Shown here: positions 1-7,265 of the stretch, piece by piece | Layout: each line of letters begins with the position of its first letter | Numbering within the stretch: position 1 is the stretch's first letter | Source: Bacillus sp. FSL H8-0547 | GTDB taxonomy: Bacteria; Bacillota; Bacilli; Bacillales; Bacillaceae | DNA length: 64,000 nt | NCBI GenBank assembly: GCA_038002745.1 | Contig: JBBODD010000001.1 | Span: forward strand, 1,364,001 to 1,428,000 | Direction: 5' to 3' | Notes under the pieces: model-generated | What the model was told of the DNA's origin: nothing | Database searches by the model: none | The model's input: only the letters and a program-made list of their open reading frames with translations | Translations under genes and position numbers: made by a program

Positions 1-200
1 AAGCTGTCTCAGGATGAAAAGGATCATTTTTTTCATGCATATCAATGGAGAAAACGACCAGATCACCCGCTTCAAGAAAGTCTTTCGTTACGTTTACGAT
101 CTCCTCTTCTATTGCCTGACCCGGCTTTCCGCAAGTTAAAGCCCCGTCATCCGCTACAAAATCCACCGTATAGTCAATGTTAATTAACGCTCTTTTCATT
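1..200 (-). CDS. pncA: Nicotinamidase PncA (3' end outside window)
   Basis: Cysteine hydrolase of the isochorismatase fold that converts nicotinamide to nicotinate in NAD salvage. The ORF is read from the ATG at 200 and runs off the left edge, so about 66 N-terminal residues are visible. They begin MKRALINIDYTVDF, and the Asp of the IDYT.DFV segment is the catalytic Asp of the family. The segment DDGALTCGKPG and a later D.HE..DPFHPET stretch resemble Bacillus nicotinamidases (B. subtilis YueJ/PncA); the D-x-H of the latter is the metal site. It follows nrtR in the same direction, 53 bases downstream, but has its own promoter. The pairing with an NrtR-type regulator supports the NAD role. The nucleophilic Cys lies outside the window. 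Confidence 0.88.
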
Positions 201-216
201 AAAGTCCACTCCCCTA

Positions 217-245
217 TAGTATTTAACACTTAATGAATTGTTAAT
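217..245 (-). promoter_or_regulatory. pncA promoter overlapped by NrtR-type operator
   Basis: On the minus strand TTAACA (240-245) and TACTAT (217-222) are separated by 17 bases, a sigma-A-like pair 16 bases before the pncA start codon. The same segment holds TTAAC (224-228), 12 bases, GTTAA (241-245), an inverted pair that covers the -35 box and the spacer. The identical half-sites and spacing occur at the nrtR promoter (1054-1075). Confidence 0.6.
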
Positions 246-253
246 TATCAAGT

Positions 254-1027
254 CTAGTAACGTGCTGTATAAATCGGTTTCACAACATCCATTTCAACAA
301 ATGTATAAAGCTGTGTAGGCTTTTTTGATGTTCTCGAAGTCTTCCCCTCTGCCTCTTTAATAAACGGCAGGGTTTTAATTTTCCGCGAAAAGGACTGCTC
401 GCTTACAATCGCCGGATCATTCGTGACCGTTTTAAGCACTGCCTGCAGCTCCGAATAAGTAAAAAATTCAGGAAGAAAATTCTTCGCCACAGTCGTCTGC
501 AGCAGATCGTTTGTAATGACTTTGATCGCATCCTCAATAATTGTCCGGTGATCAAAGGCCAAGTCGAGCTTCAGCACTTCTTTCACAGAAAACAGCTCAA
601 CCTCGGCCGCATCATCCTGCGCTTTTCTCAATGAGAGGGAATGCTCAGGCACAATCGCATAATGGGCATTCGAGATAATCCATCCGCGCGGATCGCGCCC
701 AGGCTGATCATACACGCCGAAATGCTTCACATGCACCCCGGAAACACTCGTTTCTTCCTCCAGCTCCCGCTTGGCTGCTTCAAAGGCCGACTCATCCTCC
801 TGAACAAACCCTCCAGGAAGCGCCCATTTGCTCGCCTCAATATTCGGATTTCCCTCTGCATCAAGTGCAGCACGCTGAATCATCATCAGCTTCAAATCCA
901 TCAGAGGCGGTTTGTACTCCCCGTCAAACTCAGACACAATCGTAAACACACAAATATCGGACGTATACCCGTCAGGAGTTCTGTATTTTTTTATATCATA
1001 CTTCTTAAGAGCTTCATCATTGGACAT
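254..1027 (-). CDS. nrtR: NrtR-type NUDIX transcriptional regulator of NAD metabolism
   Basis: A 257-residue protein with an N-terminal NUDIX domain and a C-terminal winged-helix region (about residue 170 onward). The NUDIX box is complete: GGFVQEDESAFEAAKRELEE followed by ET, with the REL.EE residues of an active hydrolase. WALPGGFV and the downstream YDQPGRDPRGW are typical of the NrtR family, which senses ADP-ribose or related NAD metabolites and represses NAD salvage genes. A Shine-Dalgarno (GGAG) lies nine bases before the ATG. The gene lies directly upstream of pncA and has its own sigma-A promoter carrying a perfect palindrome. Autoregulation and repression of pncA are inferred from these sites. 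An ordinary NUDIX hydrolase is less likely given the length and the neighbour. Confidence 0.82.
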   Translation of the reverse strand: MSNDEALKKYDIKKYRTPDGYTSDICVFTIVSEFDGEYKPPLMDLKLMMIQRAALDAEGNPNIEASKWALPGGFVQEDESAFEAAKRELEEETSVSGVHVKHFGVYDQPGRDPRGWIISNAHYAIVPEHSLSLRKAQDDAAEVELFSVKEVLKLDLAFDHRTIIEDAIKVITNDLLQTTVAKNFLPEFFTYSELQAVLKTVTNDPAIVSEQSFSRKIKTLPFIKEAEGKTSRTSKKPTQLYTFVEMDVVKPIYTARY

Positions 1028-1051
1028 TTATACAAACTCCTTCGGTTTTAT

Positions 1052-1108
1052 AATTAACAAGTTGTTAATTGTTAATTTATTTATACTCTATTCTTCGGAA
1101 TGTGTCAA
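1052..1108 (-). promoter_or_regulatory. nrtR promoter with palindromic operator
   Basis: TTGACA (1103-1108), a 17-base spacer and TATAAA (1080-1085) form a near-consensus sigma-A promoter on the minus strand. Immediately downstream, over the expected transcription start, is a 19-bp perfect palindrome, AATTAACAA-G-TTGTTAATT (1052-1070), plus an extra TTGTTAA (1069-1075). TTAAC and the outer GTTAA are 12 bases apart, as at pncA. Placement at the start point suits a repressor. Confidence 0.72.
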
Positions 1109-1130
1109 CGGATTATGTGCGGAAAATGAA

Positions 1131-1162
1131 AAAACCTTGAAGACGTTTGTATTCAAGGTTTT
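1131..1162. terminator. Hairpin upstream of nrtR
   Basis: An 11-bp perfect stem, AAAACCTTGAA (1131-1141) and TTCAAGGTTTT (1152-1162), with a 10-base loop and A/T-rich flanks. It can terminate transcription arriving from the minus-strand DUF5344 gene at 1327-1587 before it reaches nrtR. Confidence 0.5.
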
Positions 1163-1216
1163 GGGGATGTGTATTTTAAGGGGAATGATCTGATGGCGCA
1201 GGTGTTCGTTATTGTT

Positions 1217-1306
1217 ACCCTGTATTTCTGTGCCGCTGATTTATAGGGATGCATTTTGCCTTTTTGGTACCCTATAATTCTGCACTTCCAATTTATAGGG
1301 TAGCAT
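1217..1306. repeat. Two tandem copies of a 52-bp hairpin unit
   Basis: Two diverged copies with a 52-bp period, starting ACCCTGTA (1217) and ACCCTATA (1269) and each ending TTATAGGG. The second copy has ACCCTATAA paired with TTATAGGGT as hairpin arms (1269-1301). With the terminator at 1131 this accounts for the gene-free stretch between nrtR and the DUF5344 gene; no ORF is supported there. Confidence 0.55.
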
Positions 1307-1326
1307 CTTCATCCAAACTACAAAAG

Positions 1327-1587
1327 TTACCTTCGGACAATAGCTTCGTCCTGTTCTTTGAGCGTATCCAAATTGGCGCGGGTGTCTTCAAGATTTTTCT
1401 GAACGACAGCAGTATATTGAGCGACAAATTGATGAAGAGCCGCTTCACGTTCCAGCCATTTCTGCGTAAAGTCCAGCTTATTTTCGCCCGCTTCTCCAGG
1501 CACGTCCAGGGTCAGGGCTTCAAGCGCCCGCCGGACTTCATTCAGTTTTCCAATCATCTCTGCATGATTCAGTTTAATCTGGGTCAT
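1327..1587 (-). CDS. DUF5344 (YwqI-like) partner protein of LXG toxins
   Basis: An 86-residue, wholly helical, charged protein of WXG100-like size, starting MTQIKLNHAEMIGKLNEV. Small proteins of this type (YwqI, LapB-like) are encoded just before LXG toxins and bind the toxin's helical N-terminus for type VII secretion; this is family knowledge. Here it sits directly behind a DUF5082 gene with no gap, the usual order, but no LXG toxin gene follows: the next 300 bases are repeats and a terminator. So the pair is an orphan, either a remnant or serving a toxin encoded elsewhere. There is no internal stop or frameshift in this gene. Confidence 0.65.
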   Translation of the reverse strand: MTQIKLNHAEMIGKLNEVRRALEALTLDVPGEAGENKLDFTQKWLEREAALHQFVAQYTAVVQKNLEDTRANLDTLKEQDEAIVRR

Positions 1588-2016
1588 TTAAAACAGCCGC
1601 CTTTGCAAGTCGTTTATTTTGCTGCCGATCTCGTCCAATGCATCATCGCCAATGGCCAACAGCTTGTCCGCCTCGTTTGCAAGCCCGCTTGCTGCGCTGA
1701 GCATATTCAGCTGAAAATTCAGCCCGTCGATTCGATCTTGTATGCTTCCTTTATATTCATCATAATCGTATTCTGCAATGTTCCTCATGATTTCATAGGC
1801 CTGGTTCCGATCATCATGAAAATCCTCAGCCCTTAAACCTTTCCACAGCTGGTCCAGCTCAGGATCCAAAATCTTTCTCATCTCACTAAGACATGCTGAC
1901 TGTTCCCGTTCAATCTGCTGCCTGGCACGCTCCAGACGGCTGATCTGGCCGTTCAGTTCTGACATTTGATAGGATATGACACCATGAATTTGATTCAGCA
2001 TTTCTGAATAGTTCAA
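1588..2016 (-). CDS. DUF5082 (YwqH-like) helical partner of LXG toxins
   Basis: About 142 residues, predicted almost all alpha-helical, with a coiled coil near residues 15-50 (SELNGQISRLERARQQIE). Length and pattern match YwqH/DUF5082 proteins, which accompany DUF5344 proteins upstream of LXG toxins in Bacillaceae. The chosen start is TTG at 2016 because GAGGTGATC, an excellent match to the 16S rRNA tail, lies six to seven bases before it; a GTG at 2025 would fall inside that ribosome-binding site. The stop codon abuts the next gene, so the two are probably co-translated. The function is inferred from family membership. Confidence 0.65.
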   Translation of the reverse strand: MNYSEMLNQIHGVISYQMSELNGQISRLERARQQIEREQSACLSEMRKILDPELDQLWKGLRAEDFHDDRNQAYEIMRNIAEYDYDEYKGSIQDRIDGLNFQLNMLSAASGLANEADKLLAIGDDALDEIGSKINDLQRRLF

Positions 2017-2120
2017 GTTGATCACCTCTAATTAGCGAAAGATTATTTCCATATTTTATAGTATAAGGCAGATAGTAGCATCGTTGAATAGGACTATCAG
2101 CCTTCCTTCCAAGGTTATCT

Positions 2121-2350
2121 CGCACTTTCGGCGAAGAGCTTTCCTGAGTTTGTGCTGTTAACTCAAGTTAAGAACACTTTCAGCTAAGCGCGCTTCTCTG
2201 TTTCTGCTGTTAACTCAAGTTAAGAACACTTTCAGCTAACCGTGCTTCTCCGTTTCTGTTGTTAAATCAAGTTAAGAACACTTTCAGCTAAGCGCGCTTC
2301 TCCGTTTCTGCTGTTAAATTGGCACTTCCGGTTGAAGAGCTTCTACTGCT
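2121..2350. repeat. 52-bp tandem repeat array
   Basis: Three complete head-to-tail copies with an exact 52-bp period start at 2154, 2206 and 2258 (GCTGTTAACTCAAGTTAAGA and onward, ending CTTCTC.GTTTCT). A shortened fourth copy starts at 2310, and a diverged leader unit begins near 2121 (GCACTTTCGGCGAAGAGCTT) that matches the tail at 2322. Copies differ at only a few positions. There is no unique spacer between copies, so this is not a CRISPR. It fills the gene-free 2017-2396 stretch upstream of the DUF5082 gene. Confidence 0.85.
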
Positions 2351-2366
2351 AACTCACTCCTTCTCT

Positions 2367-2396
2367 ATAAAAAAAGAAATGCACAGTATGCATTTC
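2367..2396 (-). terminator. Rho-independent terminator of the small HTH gene
   Basis: GAAATGCA (2376-2383), five-base loop, TGCATTTC (2389-2396). Read on the minus strand the stem is followed by a run of T, directly after the stop codon at 2397. Confidence 0.85.
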
Positions 2397-2627
2397 CTAG
2401 TCTTCATCCTTGATGTCAATGTCTTCAGGGATCGGCTTGCTGAGCCATTCCTCAAGCTGTTCTTTGTAGGTTTCCATCTGCTCGAGATGGGTGGTGAACT
2501 GGTCTTTATTGATCAGGTACTGCTCGCCGTCATGCACGGCTCTGATTTTTTTCTGAAGTATCAGCGCTTCGATGTAGTTTTCAGGCATGGACAGGTGCTC
2601 TGCGGTTTCTTTTATCGTCAGGTACAT
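2397..2627 (-). CDS. Small excisionase-like helix-turn-helix protein
   Basis: A 76-residue protein starting MYLTIKETAEHLSMPENYIE. The sequence I-K-E-T-A-E-H-L-S-M-P-x2-Y-I is the winged helix-turn-helix of the MerR/excisionase superfamily, followed by a short beta hairpin (I-R-A-V..G-E-Q-Y-L-I) and an acidic tail ending PEDIDIKDED. Such small stand-alone proteins are common in Bacillaceae and mostly uncharacterised. There is no recombinase or phage gene nearby, so a true excisionase role is not supported. It is followed by its own terminator and lies 45 bases after the lipoprotein gene, so the two could share a transcript. Confidence 0.6.
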   Translation of the reverse strand: MYLTIKETAEHLSMPENYIEALILQKKIRAVHDGEQYLINKDQFTTHLEQMETYKEQLEEWLSKPIPEDIDIKDED

Positions 2628-2672
2628 GTGATTTTCAGACCTCTCTTTCAGATAACCCCTATTATAGTAAGA

Positions 2673-4016
2673 TTACTGAACAAAAGAAAGGAGGTATTCA
2701 TCCTGCAAAAGGACCTCGTAATGGCCCTCACCGTTTTTAATCACGTTAACAGATGCCTTCACAGACGGCTCAAGCGGAACCGGACCTTTGAAGCGATTCG
2801 CTGATGCTGTTATCAGCTCATCAACAAATTCTTCGTTTGTCAGCTCGCCGTTCTGCTGCTTTTGCATGACCGGCTGCACAGCTTCTGCGAGGAGACGGTT
2901 TTCACTGAAGCCCTGGATTTCAAGGTCAACCGTATAAGAGTCGGTGTCTGGATTATAGACTGCACCATTCACCTTATATTTGGTTTGCTTGATTGCCGCC
3001 AGGAATCCTTCTGTGTAGAGATTGATTTGGTCCTCCGAAACAGCAGCCGGCAATCCTTGAAAGTTATTCGCCGTATTGGATTTATAGATTTCTACGAAGG
3101 CAGACTTCTGGAAGTCTCCCCTTTTTTTCACTGCTTCCTGCTCAGGTGCCTCAGGATGACGTTTCATAAATTCGTCTGTATTCTGATAAACCGTCGCCTG
3201 GATTAGTGCATCGACATATTTGGCTGCTTCCTGAGCCGAAGCTTCCTGTTCAGGCGTTGCTTCCGGTTTAGCCTCAGCCGTTATCGTTGGGATGCTGTCA
3301 ACCGTATCATAGGAATACGCGTGTGTTTTGCTCACGTCCTGCTCCTGCTTTTTTCCGTTTATTTCAAGCGAGTATTTGTGATTTCGTACAAGCTCTTTTA
3401 CAAGAGACGTTTTTTTATCAACAGTCACCTTGTACTCAAAGCCCTTTCCTTTAATGGAAGAAAGATCCACCTCCGAAATGCCGGCCGCTTTTTGAAGTCC
3501 ATTATAGTAATTCTCCGTCAAGTCACGCATCAGTTCCTGTGCTTCTTCTGATGAGCCTTCATATGTAAGGATGTATTCACTGTCTGTTTCTTGGAGCTTC
3601 AATTTTTCCTGAAAATCCGAATCGAATTTTTCATAGAAGGCAATTGGGTTTTTGTGCAGCTCAAACTCATACTGCTCTACAAACAGCATATAATCGCTGA
3701 GTCTTCCTTCAAGCACTTCTGTTTTTGTGCCGTCATCATAGGTGACTCCCTCTTTGCCAGTCGAGATTTTAGTGATTTTTCCCTCATCGTCATATTCCGA
3801 ATAGGAAAGATCGTTTTCAAGATCAAGCTGCATGGTTCCTTTTAAGTCGTAGTCATCAGGAGAATCTGCTTTTTCACTGAATGTGATCTCCATCGTTTTT
3901 ACGTCCTTATATGCTTTGCTCATTTCAGAAGATGCTTCTTCTGCGGTTTTCTCCCCGCAAGCTGCAAGCAATAGTGCCATCCCTGCAGCAATCAGCCACC
4001 CTTTCATTCTTTTCAT
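2673..4016 (-). CDS. Putative lipoprotein with two domains of unknown function
   Basis: A 447-residue exported lipoprotein. The N-terminus MKRMKGWLIAAGMALLLAAC is a lipoprotein signal with lipobox LLAAC, Cys20 being the acylation site, and a good GGGAGG site precedes the ATG. Residues about 30-220 are beta-rich with many Lys/Asp/Glu, like DUF6612-type lipoproteins. A charged linker rich in Ala, Glu and Pro (PEATPEQEASAQEAAKY) follows, and a C-terminal domain (about 255-447) resembles the DUF5105 repeat found in Bacillus lipoproteins. These domain names are from memory and not verified. It should be anchored to the outer face of the membrane; the function is unknown. Confidence 0.7.
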   Translation of the reverse strand: MKRMKGWLIAAGMALLLAACGEKTAEEASSEMSKAYKDVKTMEITFSEKADSPDDYDLKGTMQLDLENDLSYSEYDDEGKITKISTGKEGVTYDDGTKTEVLEGRLSDYMLFVEQYEFELHKNPIAFYEKFDSDFQEKLKLQETDSEYILTYEGSSEEAQELMRDLTENYYNGLQKAAGISEVDLSSIKGKGFEYKVTVDKKTSLVKELVRNHKYSLEINGKKQEQDVSKTHAYSYDTVDSIPTITAEAKPEATPEQEASAQEAAKYVDALIQATVYQNTDEFMKRHPEAPEQEAVKKRGDFQKSAFVEIYKSNTANNFQGLPAAVSEDQINLYTEGFLAAIKQTKYKVNGAVYNPDTDSYTVDLEIQGFSENRLLAEAVQPVMQKQQNGELTNEEFVDELITASANRFKGPVPLEPSVKASVNVIKNGEGHYEVLLQDEYLLSFVQ

Positions 4017-4107
4017 GTCAATCCTCCCAGTATTTATAGATTCCTTTTTACCATGTGAACTAATAAGTATTTACACTTATTTCCTGATAATCAAACTATT
4101 TTTTTCC

Positions 4108-4142
4108 AAAAAAAAAGAACCTCACCTTAAGCAGCGGGGTTC
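4108..4142 (-). terminator. Terminator of the 4147-4455 gene
   Basis: GAACCTC (4117-4123) pairs with GGGGTTC (4136-4142), with one mismatch, and a run of T follows on the minus strand. It lies just after the stop at 4147. Confidence 0.7.
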
Positions 4143-4146
4143 ATCA

Positions 4147-4455
4147 TTATCTCGCCTTGCATATCCGGTTGAGCTTTCCACTTTCATGATCCACTGCAAA
4201 ATAATAGTCCGGCCAGCATCCGTAGGCATCTGCCTCCTTATATCCGCATACGACAGCTGCTTCGGCCGCCGTATGAGAACATAAATAAAGAAACGAGTAG
4301 CCTTCAGGACTTTGGACGTGAAACACCTGATTCCCATCTACATCATAGCCGACAAGGTACTCCGGGGCATCTTCCTTTTCCCCTGCAAGCGCCAACACCC
4401 TTCTGGCACTCGGGTAAAACCGTTCTTGAAGAATTTTCATAGCAGGCAAGTCCAC
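4147..4455 (-). CDS. Hypothetical protein, about 97-102 residues
   Basis: A short, soluble, mixed alpha/beta protein with three cysteines around the centre (YLCSHTAAEAAVVCGYKEA and DAYGCWPDYYF). No family was recognised. The start is uncertain: GTG at 4455 or ATG at 4440 (MKILQERFYPSARRVL). AAGGGG upstream suits a start between them, such as the TTG at 4449. It is a single gene with its own terminator, divergent from the 2-hydroxyacid dehydrogenase gene. It is kept as real because it has a terminator, a ribosome-binding site and no competing ORF on the other strand. Confidence 0.5.
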   Translation of the reverse strand: MDLPAMKILQERFYPSARRVLALAGEKEDAPEYLVGYDVDGNQVFHVQSPEGYSFLYLCSHTAAEAAVVCGYKEADAYGCWPDYYFAVDHESGKLNRICKAR

Positions 4456-4597
4456 CCCTTGAAAAATAGTTCGATACCGCTAAGCATATATCTACAGGTT
4501 TATTTACCCAGTTTTTCACATTCCTAACGAGAAAAGCAAGAAATAAAAAACAAAAAATTCTGTTAAGATAAATACATTCAGAGAGGGAGGAATGACG

Positions 4598-5560
4598 ATG
4601 TCTAAAAGAAAAATGATTATCACACAAGATTTGCAGGAGAACCATCTAAATGAAATCAGGGAGCTTGCTGCAGGCTGGGAGGTAACCGCCGGACGGGATG
4701 AGTCTGTTTGGAGGACTCATCTCGCTGACGCTGAGATTATTGCCGGCTGGAAAAAAGGAATGGAGGAAACGTGCCTCCATGAATCATCCAAATTGCGCTG
4801 GGTACAGTCATGGAGCGCCGGTGTCAACAGCATGCCGCTTCAAGCTTTGGAAAAGAAGGAAGTGCTTCTAACAAGCGCAAACGGCGTCCATGCAAACCCC
4901 ATTTCCGAAACCATTTTCGCTCTTATGCTCGGATTAACAAGGAAAATTCATGCCTACGTACGCAATCAAAGCGAAAAAAAATGGCACCATGAGAACATGA
5001 AGCTTGAAATACACGGCAAAACACTTGGTGTGATTGGAGTTGGCGCAATCGGGCAGGAAACAGCCAAGATTGCAAAAGCTTTCGGAATGACTGTTCTTGG
5101 CGTGCGGCATTCAGGCAGACCCGCAGATTTTGTGGATGAGATGTACACTCAAGCTGACCTGAACACCATTCTGCCAAGATGTGATTATGTAGCTGTGACC
5201 GTGCCTCTGACGCCGAAAACAGAACGCCTTTTTACATACGAACAATTTAAACAGATGAAGCCTTCTGCTTACTTCATCAATATCGGCCGCGGTGAAGTGG
5301 TTGAGGAAGCAGCGCTTATACGGGCTCTTGAGGAAAATGAAATTGCAGGAGCAGGTCTTGATGTGTTTGAACACGAGCCGCTCGGGGTAAAAAGTCCATT
5401 GTGGGAGTTTGAGAATGTCATTATCACCCCCCACACCTCCGGATCAACGGAGTTTTACAACGAGCGCCTTACAGAGAACATCCTGATTCCAAACTTGAAA
5501 ACCTACCTGTCAGATCGCGTCCCTTCTGTTAATTTAGTCGATTACAAAAAAGGATACTGA
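4598..5560 (+). CDS. D-2-hydroxyacid dehydrogenase (NAD-dependent)
   Basis: About 320 residues with the two-domain fold of D-isomer 2-hydroxyacid dehydrogenases, which reduce 2-keto acids with NAD(P)H. The dinucleotide-binding motif is GVIGVGAIGQETAKIAKAFG. The catalytic set is present: Arg in the first-domain/Rossmann family positions (INIGRG), Glu in DVFEHEPL, and His in ITPHTSG. Two in-frame ATGs exist; the one at 4598 is chosen because GGAGG ends seven bases before it, against one base for 4592. The substrate cannot be told from sequence. It lies upstream of the MurE paralogue in the same direction with an 88-base gap; whether they work together is unknown. Confidence 0.85.
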   Translation: MSKRKMIITQDLQENHLNEIRELAAGWEVTAGRDESVWRTHLADAEIIAGWKKGMEETCLHESSKLRWVQSWSAGVNSMPLQALEKKEVLLTSANGVHANPISETIFALMLGLTRKIHAYVRNQSEKKWHHENMKLEIHGKTLGVIGVGAIGQETAKIAKAFGMTVLGVRHSGRPADFVDEMYTQADLNTILPRCDYVAVTVPLTPKTERLFTYEQFKQMKPSAYFINIGRGEVVEEAALIRALEENEIAGAGLDVFEHEPLGVKSPLWEFENVIITPHTSGSTEFYNERLTENILIPNLKTYLSDRVPSVNLVDYKKGY

Positions 5561-5648
5561 CAGCCGGAAATTTTAAGTATAGGAAGAGCGCTTGTATTGG
5601 AAAATAAAAAAACGAATACAAATCTGGAATCATAAATGAGGAACCTAC

Positions 5649-7163
5649 ATGAACATACAGTTTAATGATCTGGAAAACGTGGCGTTTAAACAGATTTTCG
5701 GACAAGCCTCACAGGAAATCACAAGCCTGTCCTTTCACTCTAAGCAAGTCAAGCCCGGGGGACTTTTCTTCAGCATTGTCGGCGGCGAGCATGACGGGCA
5801 CCAATATATCGATGAGGCCATCGAGCGAGGTGCTTCAGCTGTAGTCGGAACAAGCCGTGAAAAGCTTGAATTGCTGAGCAGAAAATACCCGGAGCATACC
5901 TTTCTACTTTCAGACAATGTCCGCGAGACGATGGCACAGTTTGCAAAGATGTTTTATGGCTTTTCAGACGAAAAACTGAAAACCGTCGGAGTTACAGGAA
6001 CAAATGGAAAAACAACAGTTGCTGCCTATGTCCGCTCATTGCTGACTTTGCTCGGTCTTCCTGCCGGTTCGATAGGAACAACAGGCATATGGGCTTCAAC
6101 CCATAAGCTTTCTTATAAAAAAAGCACGCCTACTACACCTGAATCAACCGATCTTCACCAAATTTTCCATGACCTCCTTGAGCTCGGAGACAAAGCGGCG
6201 GTGATGGAAGTATCCTCCATAGCAACAGACCAGAAAAGGGTTCACGGCATGGAGTTTGATGCAGCCATCCTCACCAATTTTTCTGAAGAGCACCTGGAGT
6301 ACCATAAAACGATGGATCATTATAAAAAGTGCAAGCTTGCTCTTTTTAAACAATCTAAAACAGCCGTCATCAACATTGACGATATGGAAATGGGCGCAGA
6401 ACTTGCAGAAACATTTCTGGGACGGAAGATTACGTACAGTCTCGTACCGGGAAGCGGCGCTGATTTGTGCGCAGATGACATATCGTTTTCAGATGTAGGC
6501 AGCTCGTTCACATTGATATACAAGGGCCAGCGCCACCATGCAGCTGTGCCGGTGTTTGGCACCTATAATATCGCCAATGCTCTTTCTGCCGTTGGAACTG
6601 CCCTGCTTTTCGGATACAAAATAACGGATATTCTTCAGGTCCTTCCAATGCTCGAAAGCCCCGAAGGCCGTTTTCAAGTCATCACAGGGCCAGACAACAG
6701 GAAAATCATTCTCGACTATGCCCATACGCCGGTTGCGCTGACACGGCTTGTGGAAGAGGTCAAAAAAATGAAGTACAACCGTCTGATCGTCATGATTGCA
6801 GGAATTGGCATCAGGGATTTCAACAAAATGCCGAAAATGGCTGCTGCCATTGAAGGGCATGCGGATGAAGTGATCGTCACTGTTGACCACCCGGGACATC
6901 ACGATCCGCAAGTCATTATTGATCAGGTGATGAAGGGATTTTCCGAACCAAAATCACCGAATATTAAAGTAGCGCTTACCCGCAAAGAAGGCGTTATAGC
7001 ATCACTTGCAGCTGGAGAACCGGACGATATTATCCTTCTCACCAGCGGCTGCATAAACGGAGCCCAAATCGTCAAAGGTATGGAAATCCCTCACTCAGAT
7101 GAAGAGATTATTCAGTCCCACTACGATTCATATTCAGAAGTACGCCATGAGCTTGAAGCCTGA
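5649..7163 (+). CDS. MurE-like Mur ligase paralogue with altered substrate motif
   Basis: A 504-residue ATP-dependent amide ligase with the three domains of MurE (UDP-MurNAc-L-Ala-D-Glu:amino acid ligase). Visible are the ATP loop GVTGTNGKTT, the TTPES segment, the Lys that is carbamylated in Mur ligases (MDHYKKCKLALF), and the third-domain LDYAHTP and ITSGC-like end (LLTSGCINGAQ). The motif that reads DNPR in diaminopimelate-adding MurE and contacts the added amino acid reads DHPG here (VTVDHPGHHDP), so the key Arg is missing. The gene is also away from a division/cell wall cluster. It is probably a second Mur ligase with a different amino acid or substrate, not the housekeeping MurE. Confidence 0.8.
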   Translation: MNIQFNDLENVAFKQIFGQASQEITSLSFHSKQVKPGGLFFSIVGGEHDGHQYIDEAIERGASAVVGTSREKLELLSRKYPEHTFLLSDNVRETMAQFAKMFYGFSDEKLKTVGVTGTNGKTTVAAYVRSLLTLLGLPAGSIGTTGIWASTHKLSYKKSTPTTPESTDLHQIFHDLLELGDKAAVMEVSSIATDQKRVHGMEFDAAILTNFSEEHLEYHKTMDHYKKCKLALFKQSKTAVINIDDMEMGAELAETFLGRKITYSLVPGSGADLCADDISFSDVGSSFTLIYKGQRHHAAVPVFGTYNIANALSAVGTALLFGYKITDILQVLPMLESPEGRFQVITGPDNRKIILDYAHTPVALTRLVEEVKKMKYNRLIVMIAGIGIRDFNKMPKMAAAIEGHADEVIVTVDHPGHHDPQVIIDQVMKGFSEPKSPNIKVALTRKEGVIASLAAGEPDDIILLTSGCINGAQIVKGMEIPHSDEEIIQSHYDSYSEVRHELEA

Positions 7164-7179
7164 GCCCATGGCTTTTTTC
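7156..7179 (+). terminator. Short terminator overlapping the MurE-like stop
   Basis: AAGCC (7156-7160) and GGCTT (7170-7174) form a five-base stem followed by T6. The stem is weak but correctly placed at the stop codon. Confidence 0.5.
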
Positions 7180-7265
7180 TGTGCAATTGGGCAGTCGCCC
7201 TGTCAACATGGGCAGAGCCGCATAGGCTAATGAAGGATTCACTACCATAAAGGAGACTTCAACCT

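Noticed and set aside
2121-2350. Possible CRISPR array
   Set aside because: Units follow each other directly with no unique spacers, and no cas genes are in the window. It is a plain tandem repeat.
1217-2350. Insertion sequence remnant flanked by repeats
   Set aside because: No transposase fragments or terminal inverted repeats with target duplication were seen around the DUF5344/DUF5082 pair.
2397-2627. Phage excisionase
   Set aside because: The HTH resembles excisionases, but no integrase, attachment site or phage gene is nearby.
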